The notes under the pieces were generated by a model. It did no database searches. It was not told where the DNA came from and worked only from the letters and a program-made list of their open reading frames with translations. From Rapana venosa (Eukaryota; Mollusca; Gastropoda; Neogastropoda; Muricidae): a stretch of DNA of 64,000 nt. A program made the position numbers and the translations under genes. Where the stretch lies: positions 21,134,285 through 21,198,284 of the forward strand of contig CM054167.1 in NCBI GenBank assembly GCA_028751875.1, in the 5' to 3' direction. Shown here piece by piece: positions 13,168 to 64,000 of this stretch (position 1 is the first letter of the stretch; each line of letters starts with the position of its first letter).

Positions 13168-14649
13168 AAGCAAGTGACTGGAAAAACAGTTTTTCTGGTT
13201 GTTGAACAAGAAATATTTTGTGAAGCAGCTGAGACAGACCAATGAATAAGAAAGAAAAGAACAAGAAAAAAACAACAACAGAATGAAACAACAATGAACA
13301 ACATATTGATTGAATATCGTTTAAAAGTTAAGCAAACTACAATATAAAAAACAACAACAAACCAACAACAAACAAAAAGATTAACAAAACGCCCACTGTT
13401 TCGCATTTTCACGGCGATTTAATCAGGAAACACACTGGTTAATGCTTCGTATGAAATATCACACCAACGACACATTCACACACTTTTTTCCCAATGAACA
13501 GACACAGAGAGAAACATGGTATTTACAACACATCTGAATTTCGTCGTAGCACACCAATAAATACACACACAAGTTCATGAACAAGTTTTGTTCACAGGTT
13601 ATATATATATATATAATATATACAGTTGAAGTGATGTTCTTACAAGAAAACTGCACACACATGTACTTGTATAGCGCAGCTGATAATGTTGTGCTTCTCA
13701 ACGGCTGAGTTGCTGCTTTTTAACATCTTTCCACCACACCCTGTTTGCCAAAGTCAGTAAGCTACACAAAATATAACAACTACTGCATTCTCACTCAAAT
13801 ATGAGGTATAAATCAACCGTTGCCATAACACAACACGATTACCCCTTTCCACTTGCTAATTCAAGTACGAATTTGTCGAATCACTTTCACACACCAAGTT
13901 TCAAATTAATAAAAAATAAAATGTATGAATTTATAACCACTTGTAAACACAATAAACCTCATTTTACTTGCCTTTCAAATTGTCAGATCGAAATGTGTTG
14001 GGTGCGCACCCTCACTTTCACACTTTTTCTGCAGCTGTATTTGTTTCCCTATTGATAGATAGGTTAAAAAAAAAGGAAAATTACAGCCAACTCAAATTTC
14101 TAATAATCATGTTTAAACATCATCAAGATAAGGCTAAAATATCTTTGAGATAAAATACCTTGCAGAATATTGAACCCCCTTCACCCTCATTCCCCCTCAA
14201 CACACAAACACACACACTCACATGTAGTCACACTCATAAGCGCACGCACACACACACACGCAAACACACCATTTATCTTTGACACCAAACTGCATGACGT
14301 GTTGTTCCCTGTGGATGCTTAACACACTAACAAAAGAAAACATCGTTATGGTCTCATACAGCAAATATGACAGAGAAAATCAGCAACAATAATAACAACA
14401 CATGGAGTAGAGATGTCACACAATCAAGAAAGCAACTCAACCTCTCCACCATAAAATGATACTACGTGGTGCTTCCTTCAAATATTCTTTTTTCCAGCTG
14501 GAAACAAAGGAACATGCAATTAACCGTATCGTGGGTTTTAAAGGGAAAATGTAACTAGCTATAAAGACAGTCATATAATGTCTTCTGAGAGCTAAAATGT
14601 CTATTGATACTTGACTTTGAATTCCTCTTACCTCAGTTGACTATCATTA

Positions 14650-14698
<49 letters not shown>

Positions 14699-15660
14699 AT
14701 GTTCCAGGTTAATATATTTCCACTATGGGGGATATTGGTTAATGAGAACAGAGGAAGACAGACAGGGATTTAAGATTGGACATACTAATGATAAATCAGA
14801 AAAAAACACGCGTGTGTGTTGTGAAAGTCAAAGTTTTATTTTATTTCTAGATGGTATATGTGTATACGTGTGTTTTCTATGAGTGATATTTGTTCTTTAA
14901 TTAGTGTGTGTGTGTGTGCGCGTGCGTGCATGCGTGCGTGCATGTGTGTGCGCTCGTCCATAAATATCCATCTTTTATGTATGTATATACAAGTAAACTC
15001 AACATGAACACATACATTGTGTGTGTGTGTGTGTGTGCGCACACATGCACGCACACAAGCTTGAATGCATGTTTGATTTTAAGCATGTGTGTACACATAG
15101 GTAGGAGTATGTGTGCCAGCAGACATGCAGTTTGTGATTGCATTGATAAGCAAGCATACTTACTGGGGAGGTAGAGGAGAGGGGGTGGAGAGGATGGGAA
15201 TGGAGGATGGATGCAAACACATTCGTGCATGCTCCTGACACGGGTACACATGTGAAACAGGGAAACCAGAATCAAATAAATAACGAAAACAATATTTTCT
15301 CAATCCATTTACAACAAAGCTTGCACCGCTACAGTTTGATTTGTTAAAAAAGTCTTACACTCACCACAACCACTTGCACTGTCACAATAGTTTCTAAAAT
15401 ACATAGCAACTCATGATCATCACATGAAAACAAAGATCTTTGCTTCCCATGACACCAGTACATTTGGTGTTTTATTTTGTGTCATCTGTTCCCACTGGCT
15501 TGTGATAGCCAAGCCTGCAATGTTTTGAAACACAGAATGGGACTAAACAGACATGACAGAATTTTTTTAATGCCAAGTGTTTATGCACAGGACCTCACTA
15601 ATTTTTCTTTTCTCATCCAAAGGACTGGCAGAATATTGGAGTTTGCTTCGATGTTGGCAC
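13168..15660. other. Non-coding stretch with microsatellites
   Basis: (AT)n near 13600, (GT)n at 14652-14698, and mixed GT/CA/GCGT tracts at 14905-15060. No gene or interspersed repeat was recognised. Confidence 0.5.
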
Positions 15661-15664
15661 TTAA

Positions 15665-15895
15665 GTCTTCTTCTTCTTGTTGGTTTTGGTTATAGTATAG
15701 TCCAAGCGGAGCTGTACAATTTAGGGTCTGTGGTAACTGCAAGTCATCCCACTTTGATGCCATGGGCACCCTAAAAAATCAACGCCCCAATGTTGGGTAT
15801 GTTACAATTCTTTGTTGAACTCTCAGACGGCAACTCTAGTTGTCTGTCATATGACCAAAATGCACTGCACTGCCGTTAAGAGCCTGACAAAGTCA
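15665..15895 (+). repeat. Dispersed repeat family E
   Basis: Contains tagtccaagcggagctgtac, gcaagtcatcccac and cagacggcaactctagttgt, then cactgccgttaagagcctg. Parts recur at 45540-45670, 47595-47655 and, inverted, 10185-10275. Class unknown. Confidence 0.55.
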
Positions 15896-15908
15896 ACAAA
15901 AAAAAAAG

Positions 15909-16222
15909 GCAGACAGGAAAGCCTAGTGGTTAGAACATTGCGCTCGCAATCTGACGACCCGGGTTCGATTCCCGTTCAAGGGGATATTTCCCACTGGAGT
16001 TAACATCAGTGCAGACTCCGGTGAGACTAAAAACCGAGGTCCCGTGTGCGAACGCACACAAAACATCTTGCGCACAAGTTAAATCCTGTTCCGCTTTTTG
16101 TAAGAGTAGGCCATTGTGTGCCGGTGGGAACTGATGACAGAATTTACAAAATCGCATACACACGGGACCAGGATGTAAAAAAGCAATATGTGCTTATTCC
16201 ACTATCCTCGATATAAAAGAAT
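15909..16222 (+). mobile_element. SINE-A, full length
   Basis: The tRNA-like head has A box agcctagtggttaga and B box gggttcgattccc. Next come a ttcaaggggatatttccc segment and the central domain (gagactaaaaaccgaggtc, gaacgcac...catcttgcgca, gtaggccattgtgtgccggtgg). The tail ends gcttattccactatcctcgatataaaag. It is the best consensus-like copy in the window of the commonest SINE family. Confidence 0.85.
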
Positions 16223-16289
16223 TTTTAAAAAAACAAAAAAAACCTCAGAGCATCTTTGGCATGGGAGAGAACTGTTATTAAGTCTTTCT

Positions 16290-16470
16290 GAAAAGAAAAA
16301 AAAAGCAGGAGAATGGACCAAGACGGCATATAAAAGACAAGAGGTGATGGGGGGGGAGGGTGGGGGGGGGGACGAAACAAAGAGTGGAATTTCCAGAAGG
16401 TGGGGGTGCTATTTATACTAACAGGACCCTGGCACCCCCACAAGGGGGAGGGGGAAAGGGGGGTGGGGCG
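16290..16470 (+). repeat. Dispersed repeat family F, copy 1
   Basis: The sequence shares agtctttctg, gcaggagaatgg, gacaag, a G-rich run, tttccagaaggtgggggtgct and a final C/G palindrome with copies at 45690-45905 (+), 42262-42485 (-) and 29375-29560 (-). Class unknown. Confidence 0.6.
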
Positions 16471-16596
16471 TGAAAACCTCTTTCTACCTGGCTGCTGGAC
16501 ATGAGATTTGAACCAGCAGCCCTAGAAATGAAAGGATCAAAAAGTCCACTATCCTACCTATTCAGCACACCAACACAAATATCAACCAACCACCAG

Positions 16597-16945
16597 CCAC
16601 TTTGGCACAGCGGTTAGAACAACAGCAGACCCTGGTGTGTTTTGAGCTCAAGGGTGGTTTTTAATCCCTGTGTGGGATAGTTCGGGCACTGGCCAGCTTT
16701 TACACGGTGTTGACTGAGTAGCTCTGGGGCTTCTGCATGAGGAGGAGACCGGAGCCTTACAATCACACGTGTATAGGCTCTTTCAGGATGGAGACTAAGT
16801 ATCTCCGATACTGTGATCATGCTGCAATGGTTAGATTGACTCTTCTGACTCCTACGGCTGTAAGATAGTGAATGAGGATGCTCTGACTGTATCTTTTTCT
16901 CTCTCTTTTTTTTTTTAATATTAGAGGAAGACAAACCATGCTTGT
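16597..16945 (+). mobile_element. Possible tRNA-derived SINE (family H)
   Basis: An A-box-like tggcacagcggttagaac starts the segment. It has a unique body and ends in a T-rich tract. The B box is poor. There is only one copy in the window, so the call is tentative. Confidence 0.4.
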
Positions 16946-16949
16946 GTCT

Positions 16950-18429
16950 TGAAAGACGTTTTCGTGTGAGGACTTCTGCTCTTTAACCTTAAAAAAAAAT
17001 TTTTTAATAATTAAGCTGAGGGGACTGTACCCAACATGAGACCTCTGCCTCTCAGGAGGGCTTACACAACTCTATGGGTTGGGGTGAACATCTCAGTCCA
17101 AACAGGTTTACGTCACATTGTCCAGTGACTGAACTAAACAATAAACAACAAAAATGCTGTTACTTCTGGAGACTGAAACTGCTTTTTAAATTTGCAGCAA
17201 TTTGTTGAAAATTATGTAGATTATAAAAACTTTTAAAAAAATGAATAAAGAAAAAAAAAATTTAATAACATCATTTCACCACCTTTTACCGATCAGTCAA
17301 AATCTGCTAAAAATGTGATAACCATTTTCAACTCAAACGTTGAAAATTCATGGACTATTTATGGTTTATAACTGGTTGAGAAAGTCAAACAACTGCTTTG
17401 ACTCCTTGAGATTAGGAATACCCAAGTCAGAAGTGGAGAAATAATGATCAGTAGTCTTGAAGCATTTCTGGAAAACGCTAAGCTCAAAGCATCCACAAAA
17501 AAGTTGCCCGAAAACAAACTTGCTCATTTTGGCATCTGCATTCAGCAGTCGTCCTTGGCCTCTTACAACATACATGCGCTACATTTTTCCCCTCATCAAA
17601 AATTTCCATGTCTCCATATCTTTTTCCTGCCAACAATACAGCCACGACCAAGCTCATTTCTCAATAAGTGAAAAGAGTTCGAACACAAGGTATGGATGAT
17701 TTTACCCTGAATTAGCAATAAGAGTACAAACAAAAAGTCTGTGTGACTTTCCCCTGGATGACACCAGGAGCCCAAGGCATTTACAATCTACTGCGCTACT
17801 TTCTCTTGTCAGCGAAAACAAAAACAGGGAACAGAAATAGAACTGCTGCCGATGTATGAGCCATGATGTTCGTAACAGACACATTGACTAGAGTCTAATT
17901 CATGGATGATGTGCTTTTTTGTTGTTGCTTTTTTTCATGTTGGTTTACATTAAGAATCTTGCTTTATATAAAAAGAAACAGTAACATTTAAAAACAAACA
18001 ACAACAACAACAAAACCACTAAAATTGTCCAAAATGAAAGATCAGCTTATTGGGAAAAAATGCAGTAAGCAAGAATGGTGGAGACAAAAAGGAAGAAAGG
18101 ATGTGTGTGTGTGTAATTGTGATTATGATTGTGTGTGTGTGTGTGTGTGCGCGTGTGCACACACACACACATGCACATACATGCATGGTAGCATCTGAGG
18201 AAGAAGAGAATGAAACGAGAGGAAAAGGCAAACAACTCGACTTTCACAAACTATTTTCCACACGCTTGTTGGAGATTCTCTAAACCCCCGCCAGGCTGGG
18301 GAAGATCAATGTTCACAGGACCTACACTCCAGTTTTTCACCTCATCAGATGTTGGCTTACAACCACGTTGCTGTGACTTCGCTATAGCACCAACTTAAAC
18401 CCGCATGTACTTGTTACATACATGCTACT
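16950..18429. other. Non-coding stretch downstream of C10
   Basis: A 69-codon minus-strand frame (17366-17575) has normal composition but no recognised motif or splice sites. A GT/CA tract is at 18105-18175. Confidence 0.4.
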
Positions 18430-18621
18430 TTTAGCTAACCCTCATCACTTTAATCGTCTCTCTAACTCTCTCTCTCTCGCTCTCTACACGGGATTATTGC
18501 ACACTGGGTGAACTGATGACCGGTCGAACAGTGGCACACTGTAGGTAGGTTTCTCAATATTTTTGTGTTACTGTTGACAGCAGAGGGGGAGGAAGGGGGG
18601 TGGGTGGTGGGAAGGGAAGGG
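18430..18621 (-). other. Probable C10 3' UTR
   Basis: This non-coding stretch follows the C10 stop on the minus strand. It has a GA-rich run and ATTAAA at 18449-18454, followed by a GT-containing region. The 3' end is inferred from the signal only. Confidence 0.45.
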
Positions 18622-56860
<38,239 letters not shown>

Positions 56861-56957
56861 ACTGGTTGGACATTATTATCCTAAAGGATACAGATCAGCG
56901 TGGATACTAGCTAGGGACAGCCCAAGCCTGTTGTCAACCAGTTGAGGGGCTGACAAG

Positions 56958-57130
56958 GGATAGCCTAGTCGTGGGCCGTTATGATTATGATGAACGGGGA
57001 TTCGCCTGTTCCAGGTTCAAGTCCAACTCTTCCAATTTCTGCTGCTTTACCCACCAGCTCAGGCAGCCTCCAGGCTGACTTATTTCCTAATGGTGAGTAG
57101 AACGAGGCCAGGGAGTAAGTACTATTACAT
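56958..57130 (+). mobile_element. Possible tRNA-derived SINE next to C10 exon 1
   Basis: A box tagcctagtcgtgg and B box ggttcaagtcc are about 65 bp apart, followed by a ctgctttacccaccagctc body. It lies upstream of the C10 start. No second copy is in the window. Confidence 0.45.
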
Positions 57131-57542
57131 GTAGAGTAGGCCAATGCTAGTAAACTCTCCAGTCCATGGGAACAAAAACAGGTTCAACATAGGTTGACAA
57201 AAGACAAAGGACAAGACCAACGCATATTTTTTATGTAGACCCAGCCTTCTGAAGTTGGATCTTCCCAGAAAAAAAAACAACTCTTAGACAAACCAGTGCC
57301 AGGGATAATTTCTATACAGTTAAGTGGTTTCCCTTCAACTTAACATTTACGTGAAAATGTCAGAAAAAGACGGTGGTGGAAACCACGTGACTGACAGGAA
57401 TGCGAAAAGTTGTCACACAGCGTCTCCAGTAGCAATGTCACGGTCGTACGAGTTTGTTGTGTGGGGAGGAAGGAAGACAGTGCACCCAGCCACAGATTTG
57501 CTGGCTTTCATCGTTCTTTACTTCCTTTTTTCCCCCCCACAG

Positions 57543-57593
57543 TAGTCACAATGTTTCAGCAGGTGGAAATTCTGGATAACAACTGCAATCTCC
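57543..57593 (+). CDS. Candidate plus-strand exon (MFQQVEILDNN)
   Basis: It is bounded by a strong acceptor (tttcccccccacag) and a good donor (ctcc|gtacgt). The 51-nt exon has one long frame, VTMFQQVEILDNNCNL, with a possible start at the internal ATG 57551. I do not recognise the protein, and no neighbouring exon was found. Confidence 0.35.
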
Positions 57594-57599
57594 GTACGT

Positions 57600-58340
57600 A
57601 GACTTCTCATTGTCCTTGTTTTGTCTCCAGACACATGTGCATCCAACTTTTGTGTATGCAGTAGCCAGTATAACTTTTTTTTTCATGCAAAATTTCTGAG
57701 CAATGAACCAAATATTTTGCAAAGTTCACACAAATTGCTTATGTATGCTATGCGAGAAAGCCTAGGATAAACATGCACTCAAACCCCTTTTTTCTGTTAA
57801 AAAAACCCAGCTACAGGTAAAAACTTGACAAGAATGTCAATGTAGGCTACATTGTTTTACAATTTCATATTGTGAATATGTTGGCACCAGAGCATGTTTT
57901 CAGTTTAGCTCATTGGAAACAAGTATAAAAAATACACTGAACTGTTCACACAAAGAGTAGCAATGAGTTTAGGTAAACATCGTCCAAAATCTGTTGTTAT
58001 TCATCTAAATAAGTTACTTTTGCCGACAGTTGCAGTTGTCTTGGTAACTTTCATAATCCAATTAAACATTTTGGGGATAGCATCTACATGTTTAAATTAA
58101 AGTGGTGGTGTGCGTGGTTTGAAATGAAACTGCTAATTTGTTTTATCATTTAAAACATGAAACAATAACCTGAAATAGGAAAAAACATACCCGCTTGAAG
58201 CAGTTGTAAGATAGCTCTTTGGTTTGTTTTTTGGGTGTTTTTTTTTAGAATAGCTCTTTCATCTTTTATCCATGGAGAAATTTGCTTAGGAGAAGTGAAG
58301 AAGAGTACATCCATCTATCCATGGATAAGTTTTCCTTAAA
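57600..58340. other. AT-rich non-coding stretch
   Basis: No exon, SINE or LINE was recognised. Confidence 0.45.
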
Positions 58341-58342
58341 GA

Positions 58343-58424
58343 ATTGAAAATCATAGACAATCAAGCCATGAGTTCGAATATTTCATTATTTTATGAAAAA
58401 TGATTGAAAATCATATAAACACTC

Positions 58425-58487
<63 letters not shown>

Positions 58488-58915
58488 ATATACAATTTTT
58501 CTTTGAAAATCTTAAGTTATGTGTTCGAATATTTTATGAAAAAATTATTGAAAATCATATAAACACTCGGGTCATGTATTCACATATTTTATGAAAAATT
58601 ACTGAAAATCATATAAACATTCGGGTCATGTCATATTTCATGAAAAATTATTGAAAATCATAAACAATCAGGTCATGTGTTTGAATATTTTATGACAAGT
58701 TACTGAAAATCATACTAACACTCGGGTCATGTATTCAAATATTTTATGAAAAATTATTGAAAATCATAAACAATCAGTTCATGTGCTCGAATATTTTATC
58801 AAAAGTTATTGAAAATCATATAAACACTCGGGTCATGTATTCAAATATTTTATGAAAACTTACTGAAAATCATATCAACAATGGGGTCATGTGTTTGAAT
58901 ATTTTTTAATGCAAT
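58343..58915 (+). repeat. Minisatellite, unit about 59 bp, about 10 copies, with (AT)n inside
   Basis: The unit is ttgaaaatcatataaacact, cgggtcatgtattcaa, atattttatgaaaaa. Two alternating versions occur (aaacactcgg / aaacaatcag). An (AT)n tract at 58427-58492 interrupts the first copies. Confidence 0.9.
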
Positions 58916-59279
58916 TTTGTTCAGAGCTAAAGTACTCCTTATAGACGTAATTGTGTTTATTTAACATGCACTGACTTGATTTTATTTCTTTAAAGGAATG
59001 AACAAGCTGGTGTAAATTTGTAAACTGTTAGAACAAGATGCCAAGCACTGACATGGATGACATTTTATTGTGGTTATGACTTGTTAATATGCAAGTTAAA
59101 ATTTTCAAGTATATCAACAGGGTACATGCATCTTGTAAATTGGTCATGTACACAGTTCTGGGTTTTCTGTGTGCATTTGGGAATATTATTTATAGTCTAC
59201 ATTTTTTCCAGAAATAATGATAATATCAGGAATACGGAATGATAATATTTCTGACCAGAATGAGATAAATGATAGATAA

Positions 59280-59660
59280 TAGTAATGATCAATATTATTA
59301 ATGCCTAATGGTAATAAACATAATAATAATTATCATTATCAATAGTAGCAGTAGTAATAATAGAAGTAATATTCCGTAGTCGTAATGTTATGATAATTCA
59401 GTGTGGATAATATTATTATAATCAGCATTATCATTATCAACATCATCGTCATTATTATTATTATTATTATTATCATCATCATCATCATCATCATTATTAT
59501 TATTATTATTATTATTGTTGTTAAAACTACTACTATTATTGTTATTCATCATCATCGTCATCATCATCATCATCATCGTCATCATCATCATTATTATTAT
59601 TATTATTGGTGGTGGTGGTGGTGGTAACAATAATATCATTACTACTAACTCTTATTATTA
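59280..59660 (+). repeat. Trinucleotide ATT/ATC repeats
   Basis: Long runs of ATT, ATC and GGT repeats; frames encode Ile or Asn/Asp runs only. Confidence 0.92.
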
Positions 59661-60437
59661 TTGTTGTTGTATTTGTTGCTGTTGTTAAACAATTATCTTA
59701 CTAAGCAAAACTTCGATGTGGCTTTTCTACTTCTGGAGATTTTATTTTTTTTAGTTAAAGGCAAAGATCTTATTCAAAATCTTCTGTTGGTTTACTTGTG
59801 TGTGTTATTGTTTTTGTTAGTTAGTGTGTATAATCTTGTGTCTGTTATCTTTAGTATTTTTTTGTTTAGGAAACACTTGCTGATGTGGTTTTGTATATCG
59901 TTTTTCGTTGTTGTCCTGTATCTTTATTTTTTTATCTTTATACACAAATAATTTCATTAATACTACTGCTGATTTATGTGTGATGTACTGGTGTATTATT
60001 TCTTTTTAAAAAAAAAAACTTTGTGTTTTATATTGGTTTTATTTCTTTCTAGAAAGGCAACTTATTAAAGCCTGTAAACATGTATCTGATAAAGTGTTGG
60101 TTAAGTGTGTTTTATTGATTGATTGTTTTGGCGTGATGTTGTTAATTTTGACATTTTTCGCTATTTATTTAGGCTTGCTGTGTGTTTTGTCACTATTCTT
60201 TGTTTTTACTTTCACTCTTTCAAAGTTCATATTATTATTGCCTAGGTAGCAAATGTATCTTGCAAAAAATTGTAAATGTGTTATTGATGAACAATGTGTA
60301 ATGCGCTCGCGCGCGCGCGCTCACACACACAACACACACACAACACACAACACAACACACAACACACACACACACACACACAACATACCACAACACTATA
60401 ATACATAACACAACACACACACACACACACCACAACA

Positions 60438-60483
<46 letters not shown>

Positions 60484-61173
60484 CACACACACCACACACA
60501 CACACCACAATTTCACACTGGTCATGATTTTGGAGAGAATAATAAAAGTGAAAGCTGCTTTTATCAGTGTGACGGCATTCATACCACAGTTTAGACAGCT
60601 TAGCTACCATAAGATATTTTCTTGAGGGTGGACGTTCAAATCCCACGAGAAGGCCACAATGGCGTGTCAGCGGACATGCAAATCCCATGCGATTTGACAG
60701 CACGTGTGACAGCCTTCTAATGGACAGTTTGCCCCTCGGCTACTGCATTGTCTGTGGAGGGGGTTACCGTATCTTTGGCTGCATAAATCTGTAAATTCTC
60801 GCTTCCTTTGTCTCCTTGCCTTAACGACAGAGACGGTTGAAGTTGAGGAAGTGAGTTGGTGGTGGTGGTGGTTGAGGGGGTGGTGGTGGGGAGTGTGGAG
60901 GTCTGTTTTTGGTTTGTTATTGTTTTGTTGTGTTGGTGGAAATTTTTCTTTGTTGCTGTTATTCATTTTCAGTTTGTTGAGATATGTGTGTGTCAAAGTC
61001 TAAATAGAAATTTCCAGATGGCACATTGAATGAACAAGGCAATTGGGGTTTGTTTTTGTTTTCTTCAATCCATCTATCTAAGAACAAAAACAACACCATC
61101 GATAACACATATACTACAATGTCATTGCCACAGCAAGTGAAAAAAATATCAAATAAAAAAAGCTATATACAAC

Positions 61174-61210
<37 letters not shown>

Positions 61211-61482
61211 CACAAATTTAAGAAAAACAACGCACCAAGTTATAACAGGTTACATTATCATGTCACTATTCTTTAATATGTGTAGTGTGTGTCAGTGTCA
61301 GTCAGTCAGTCAAACCTTTATTTTTAGATGATACATTGAGTAAGCAATGCAGTTGCTTTTTTCCCCATCAAGCCATTTATCTATAATAAACAAAATATAT
61401 AGTAAAAATAAAAATGGTAAGAATGATGATAATATATATGCATACATAGAATTAAAAAACCTAAACCTGTGTGTGTGTGTGT

Positions 61483-61513
<31 letters not shown>

Positions 61514-61624
61514 AAAAACAAGTATACCTATGAGAAATGAATATCGGAGTTTACCTTTCAATGAAAAATGCGTCCGCAACGTGCATGTGTGTGTATACTA
61601 TTTGGGAGGTTGGGTATGTGAGGT

Positions 61625-61669
<45 letters not shown>

Positions 61670-62770
61670 AACAGCTTTTGTGAGAAAGAAAGAAGGGAAT
61701 AAACAGACCCGATCAGGATGTGAGAATAGCAAGCTTGATTGTCTCTCTTTCTTTTCTTTTTTTTTTTTTACATACGGTAAATAGTTTGTGCCGCTTTTTG
61801 CAAACTAAGCTGCACAGCCCACGAAAGGAGCTGGAAAGGAGTCGCCACTATTTCTCTCAAACACATCTGACGGTGTAAAAAGCGAACGAAAGAAGAAGAG
61901 GCGGCCGCTTTTTTTCTTCTTTCTTTTTCTTTCTTTAAAAAAAAATTGCAGAAAAAATAAAGTTGCAGAAGTAGAGCAGGTTATTCGCCACAGTATTCAG
62001 ATGCATATATGTAGTGAAAATGTAATCGGAACTTTTTCTTTAACTGCAGAACCTACAACAATGGGAAATATACTAGGGTTTCCTGTGATAGTCATGTTTT
62101 TATACACAATTTTCAGACGAATGTACGCTGTCATTGAAAAGTGTTACTGTTGTAAATAGTTGTAGTTGGTGGCTGTTGTAGATGTTAAATCTGTGGTAGT
62201 GGTGGTGGGCTTTTGTTGTTGTTGTTTTGTTGTTTTTTTTTTGTTGGGGTGGTTTTTTTGTTGTTGTTTTTTGGGGGGGTACTGAAATAATTTTTAGGGC
62301 ATTTATTTTGTTGTTGTGTGTGTGTGAATTTGTTGTTTTTGTCTGTTATTTCTTTTTCTGTTTTTGTTGTTGTTGTTGAATAGCTAGCAATACATGGAGA
62401 TGTAACTGTAAATGAAATAGCTTCAAGAAATAGAAATTACTCAACGTTAATATATTTTTTTTAAGACACACACACACTCGGCCAAAATTGTTTTTCGTCT
62501 AACAGCTTTGAATTAAGTCAAAACTTTGTAATAGAATCTACACAAAAATTATTGGCGGGGGGATGGAGAGAGGGGTTGGATTAGAAAATTGATTTGAGGG
62601 CAGTTTTTAAAAAATTATTGTATCCCGCTCCGAATTCCAGGTTCGATGCTTAGAATAGATATTTATTTGCCTTCACACTCAATTCAACTTTCGTGAAAAC
62701 AAGTGTGGCTGGTAAAAAAAAAAAAGTAAAATGTGCATGCACAGATTATTCGCACGCATGTACGAAAGCA
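59661..62770. other. AT-rich non-coding stretch with microsatellites
   Basis: (CA)n and ACAC variants at 60303-60515, (CA)n at 61182-61209, (GT)n at 61470-61512, and poly-G at about 61639-61668. A tRNA-like B box (acgttcaaatcccacga at 60632) is isolated. No gene was recognised. Confidence 0.5.
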
Positions 62771-62774
62771 CGCA

Positions 62775-62783
62775 TGCTCGAAA

Positions 62784-62814
<31 letters not shown>

Positions 62815-62823
62815 CACACACCA

Positions 62824-62867
<44 letters not shown>

Positions 62868-63120
62868 AGTAAAAAGATTGTGCCTAACACAGCTTTTTCT
62901 GATCATCACCATTATTATTACTGTTATTACTATTTTGTTGTCGTATTATTATCATTGTTATAATTATTATTATTATCATCATCATCAATATTATTACTAT
63001 TATTTGTGTGGTGGTTGTTATTGTTATATTATTATTATTTATTAGTGTCGTTGTTATTGTTTGTGTGGTTGTTGTCATCGTCATCGTCATCATCATCATT
63101 ATTATCATTATTTTTTTTTA
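62775..63120 (+). repeat. (GCAC)n, (CA)n and ATT/ATC microsatellites
   Basis: A GCAC run at 62782-62815 continues into (CA)n to 62866, followed by ATT/ATC-rich DNA to 63120. Confidence 0.9.
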
Positions 63121-63439
63121 AAATATTATTAACGCTACTGCTAATACTATACTACTACTTGCTACTGTCATTGTTGTTGTTCAAACACAAACTGATAGAC
63201 TGTATAGCTTAACCAACGAACTTGTATTGCAAGTAAGCCTATGAAACAATAAAACGCGTTAGTTAATGGTAGTAGTAGCAGAAGTTGTAATGAAGTAGAA
63301 GAAGAAGATGATGATGATGATGACGACGATGACGTCAACAACAACAACAGTAATAACAAGTTCTAAGTTTTGTTAGTATAAACGAGTATTTTGTTACAGT
63401 TTCAGTTTAACATTACTCACTATTTATGTTTAGTAATTA

Positions 63440-63540
63440 ATAATAATAATAAATAAAATAATAATAATAATAATGATAATAATAATTGGAATTTATATAG
63501 CGATATATCTCGCAAAAACAAATCAAAGCGCTTCAACACT
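63440..63540 (-). mobile_element. Orphan CR1/L2-type 3' tail
   Basis: (AAT)n, tggaatttatatagcgatat and caaatcaaagcgctt match the LINE 3' end with slight divergence. Confidence 0.72.
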
Positions 63541-64000
63541 TCATTTATCAGTTTTGACGGCTGATATCGCGGTAAAGTGTCTATATACAAACAAATAGAA
63601 ATAATCAGTAAGTCTATATAACAATTTTTTTTTTAATCGAGATAAATTGTCATTGTCAGAACATAAAAAAATAAGAAGTCTATTAAAAAGTAAAACAAAA
63701 CAAACAACAACAACAAAGAGAGAAAAATGCAATAACAAATAAACAAAAGAGTAAATTCTTAAATTGGACCTATAACTATATTTTATTATAGAGATCTGGT
63801 TTTTCAGACATATAATTCTTGTGTGTTTTTGAGAAAAATCTAATAAGTAACTATTTTTATAAAAAAGTTAATGGGAAGTCAATACATTTTGCCATACTTA
63901 AGTGGTACTGTCTATCAATAAAGTTATTGTTATTTTGACATGGGGAAAAAAACTTTTAGGTGACTGTTTTACATTTTGGTTCCTTTTCTGAATGTGCAGG

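Noticed and set aside
17366..17575. 69-codon minus-strand frame of ordinary composition
   Set aside because: No recognised motif and no clear splice borders; left as non-coding.

Overview
This window looks like nuclear DNA from a mollusc, most likely a gastropod. Genes are broken into short exons with GT-AG introns, most of the DNA is dispersed repeat and microsatellite, and tRNA-derived SINEs, RTE-clade LINEs and CR1/L2-type LINEs are abundant. There is no prokaryotic gene organisation, operon or CRISPR array. The species call is inference from repeat style; the gene calls rest on protein similarity I can read directly.

Two protein-coding genes can be reconstructed. (1) EIF3G (translation initiation factor 3 subunit G), plus strand, eight exons from 30106 to 41932 plus a 3' UTR to about 42640. 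They give 280 residues covering all but the N-terminal ~40-50, including the zinc knuckle and the C-terminal RRM. The start exon was not found. (2) The Protein C10 family (C12orf57/Grcc10), minus strand, with exon 3 at 18622-18767, exon 2 at 19875-20051 and a probable exon 1 at 56797-56860. The joined frame is 128 codons plus stop. If exon 1 is right, every recognised EIF3G exon lies inside the 36.7-kb first intron of C10 on the opposite strand.

Layout: 1-9.2 kb is mostly non-coding, with a 5'-end minisatellite, old SINE pieces and two possible minus-strand first exons/promoters (about 4.7 and 8.9 kb). 9.2-18.4 kb is microsatellite-rich with several SINE families. 18.4-20.1 kb holds C10 exons 3 and 2. 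20.2-22.9 kb has SINEs around a homopolymer-rich stretch that may be poorly sequenced. 22.9-29.3 kb is a nested LINE: a CR1/L2-type element inserted into the coding frame of an RTE element. 30.1-42.6 kb is EIF3G. 42.7-56 kb is a dense, nested graveyard of SINEs and LINE ends, a 200-bp-arm inverted repeat and long poly-G/poly-C tracts. 56.4-57.6 kb has C10 exon 1, a CCAAT-rich segment and a candidate plus-strand exon. 57.6-64 kb is AT-rich with a ~59-bp minisatellite and trinucleotide repeats.

The most unusual structure is in EIF3G introns. Three different tandem arrays sit just upstream of 3' splice sites. One is built from copies of the exon-5 splice acceptor itself, one was seeded by the tRNA-like head of a SINE, and one by the 3' tail of a SINE.
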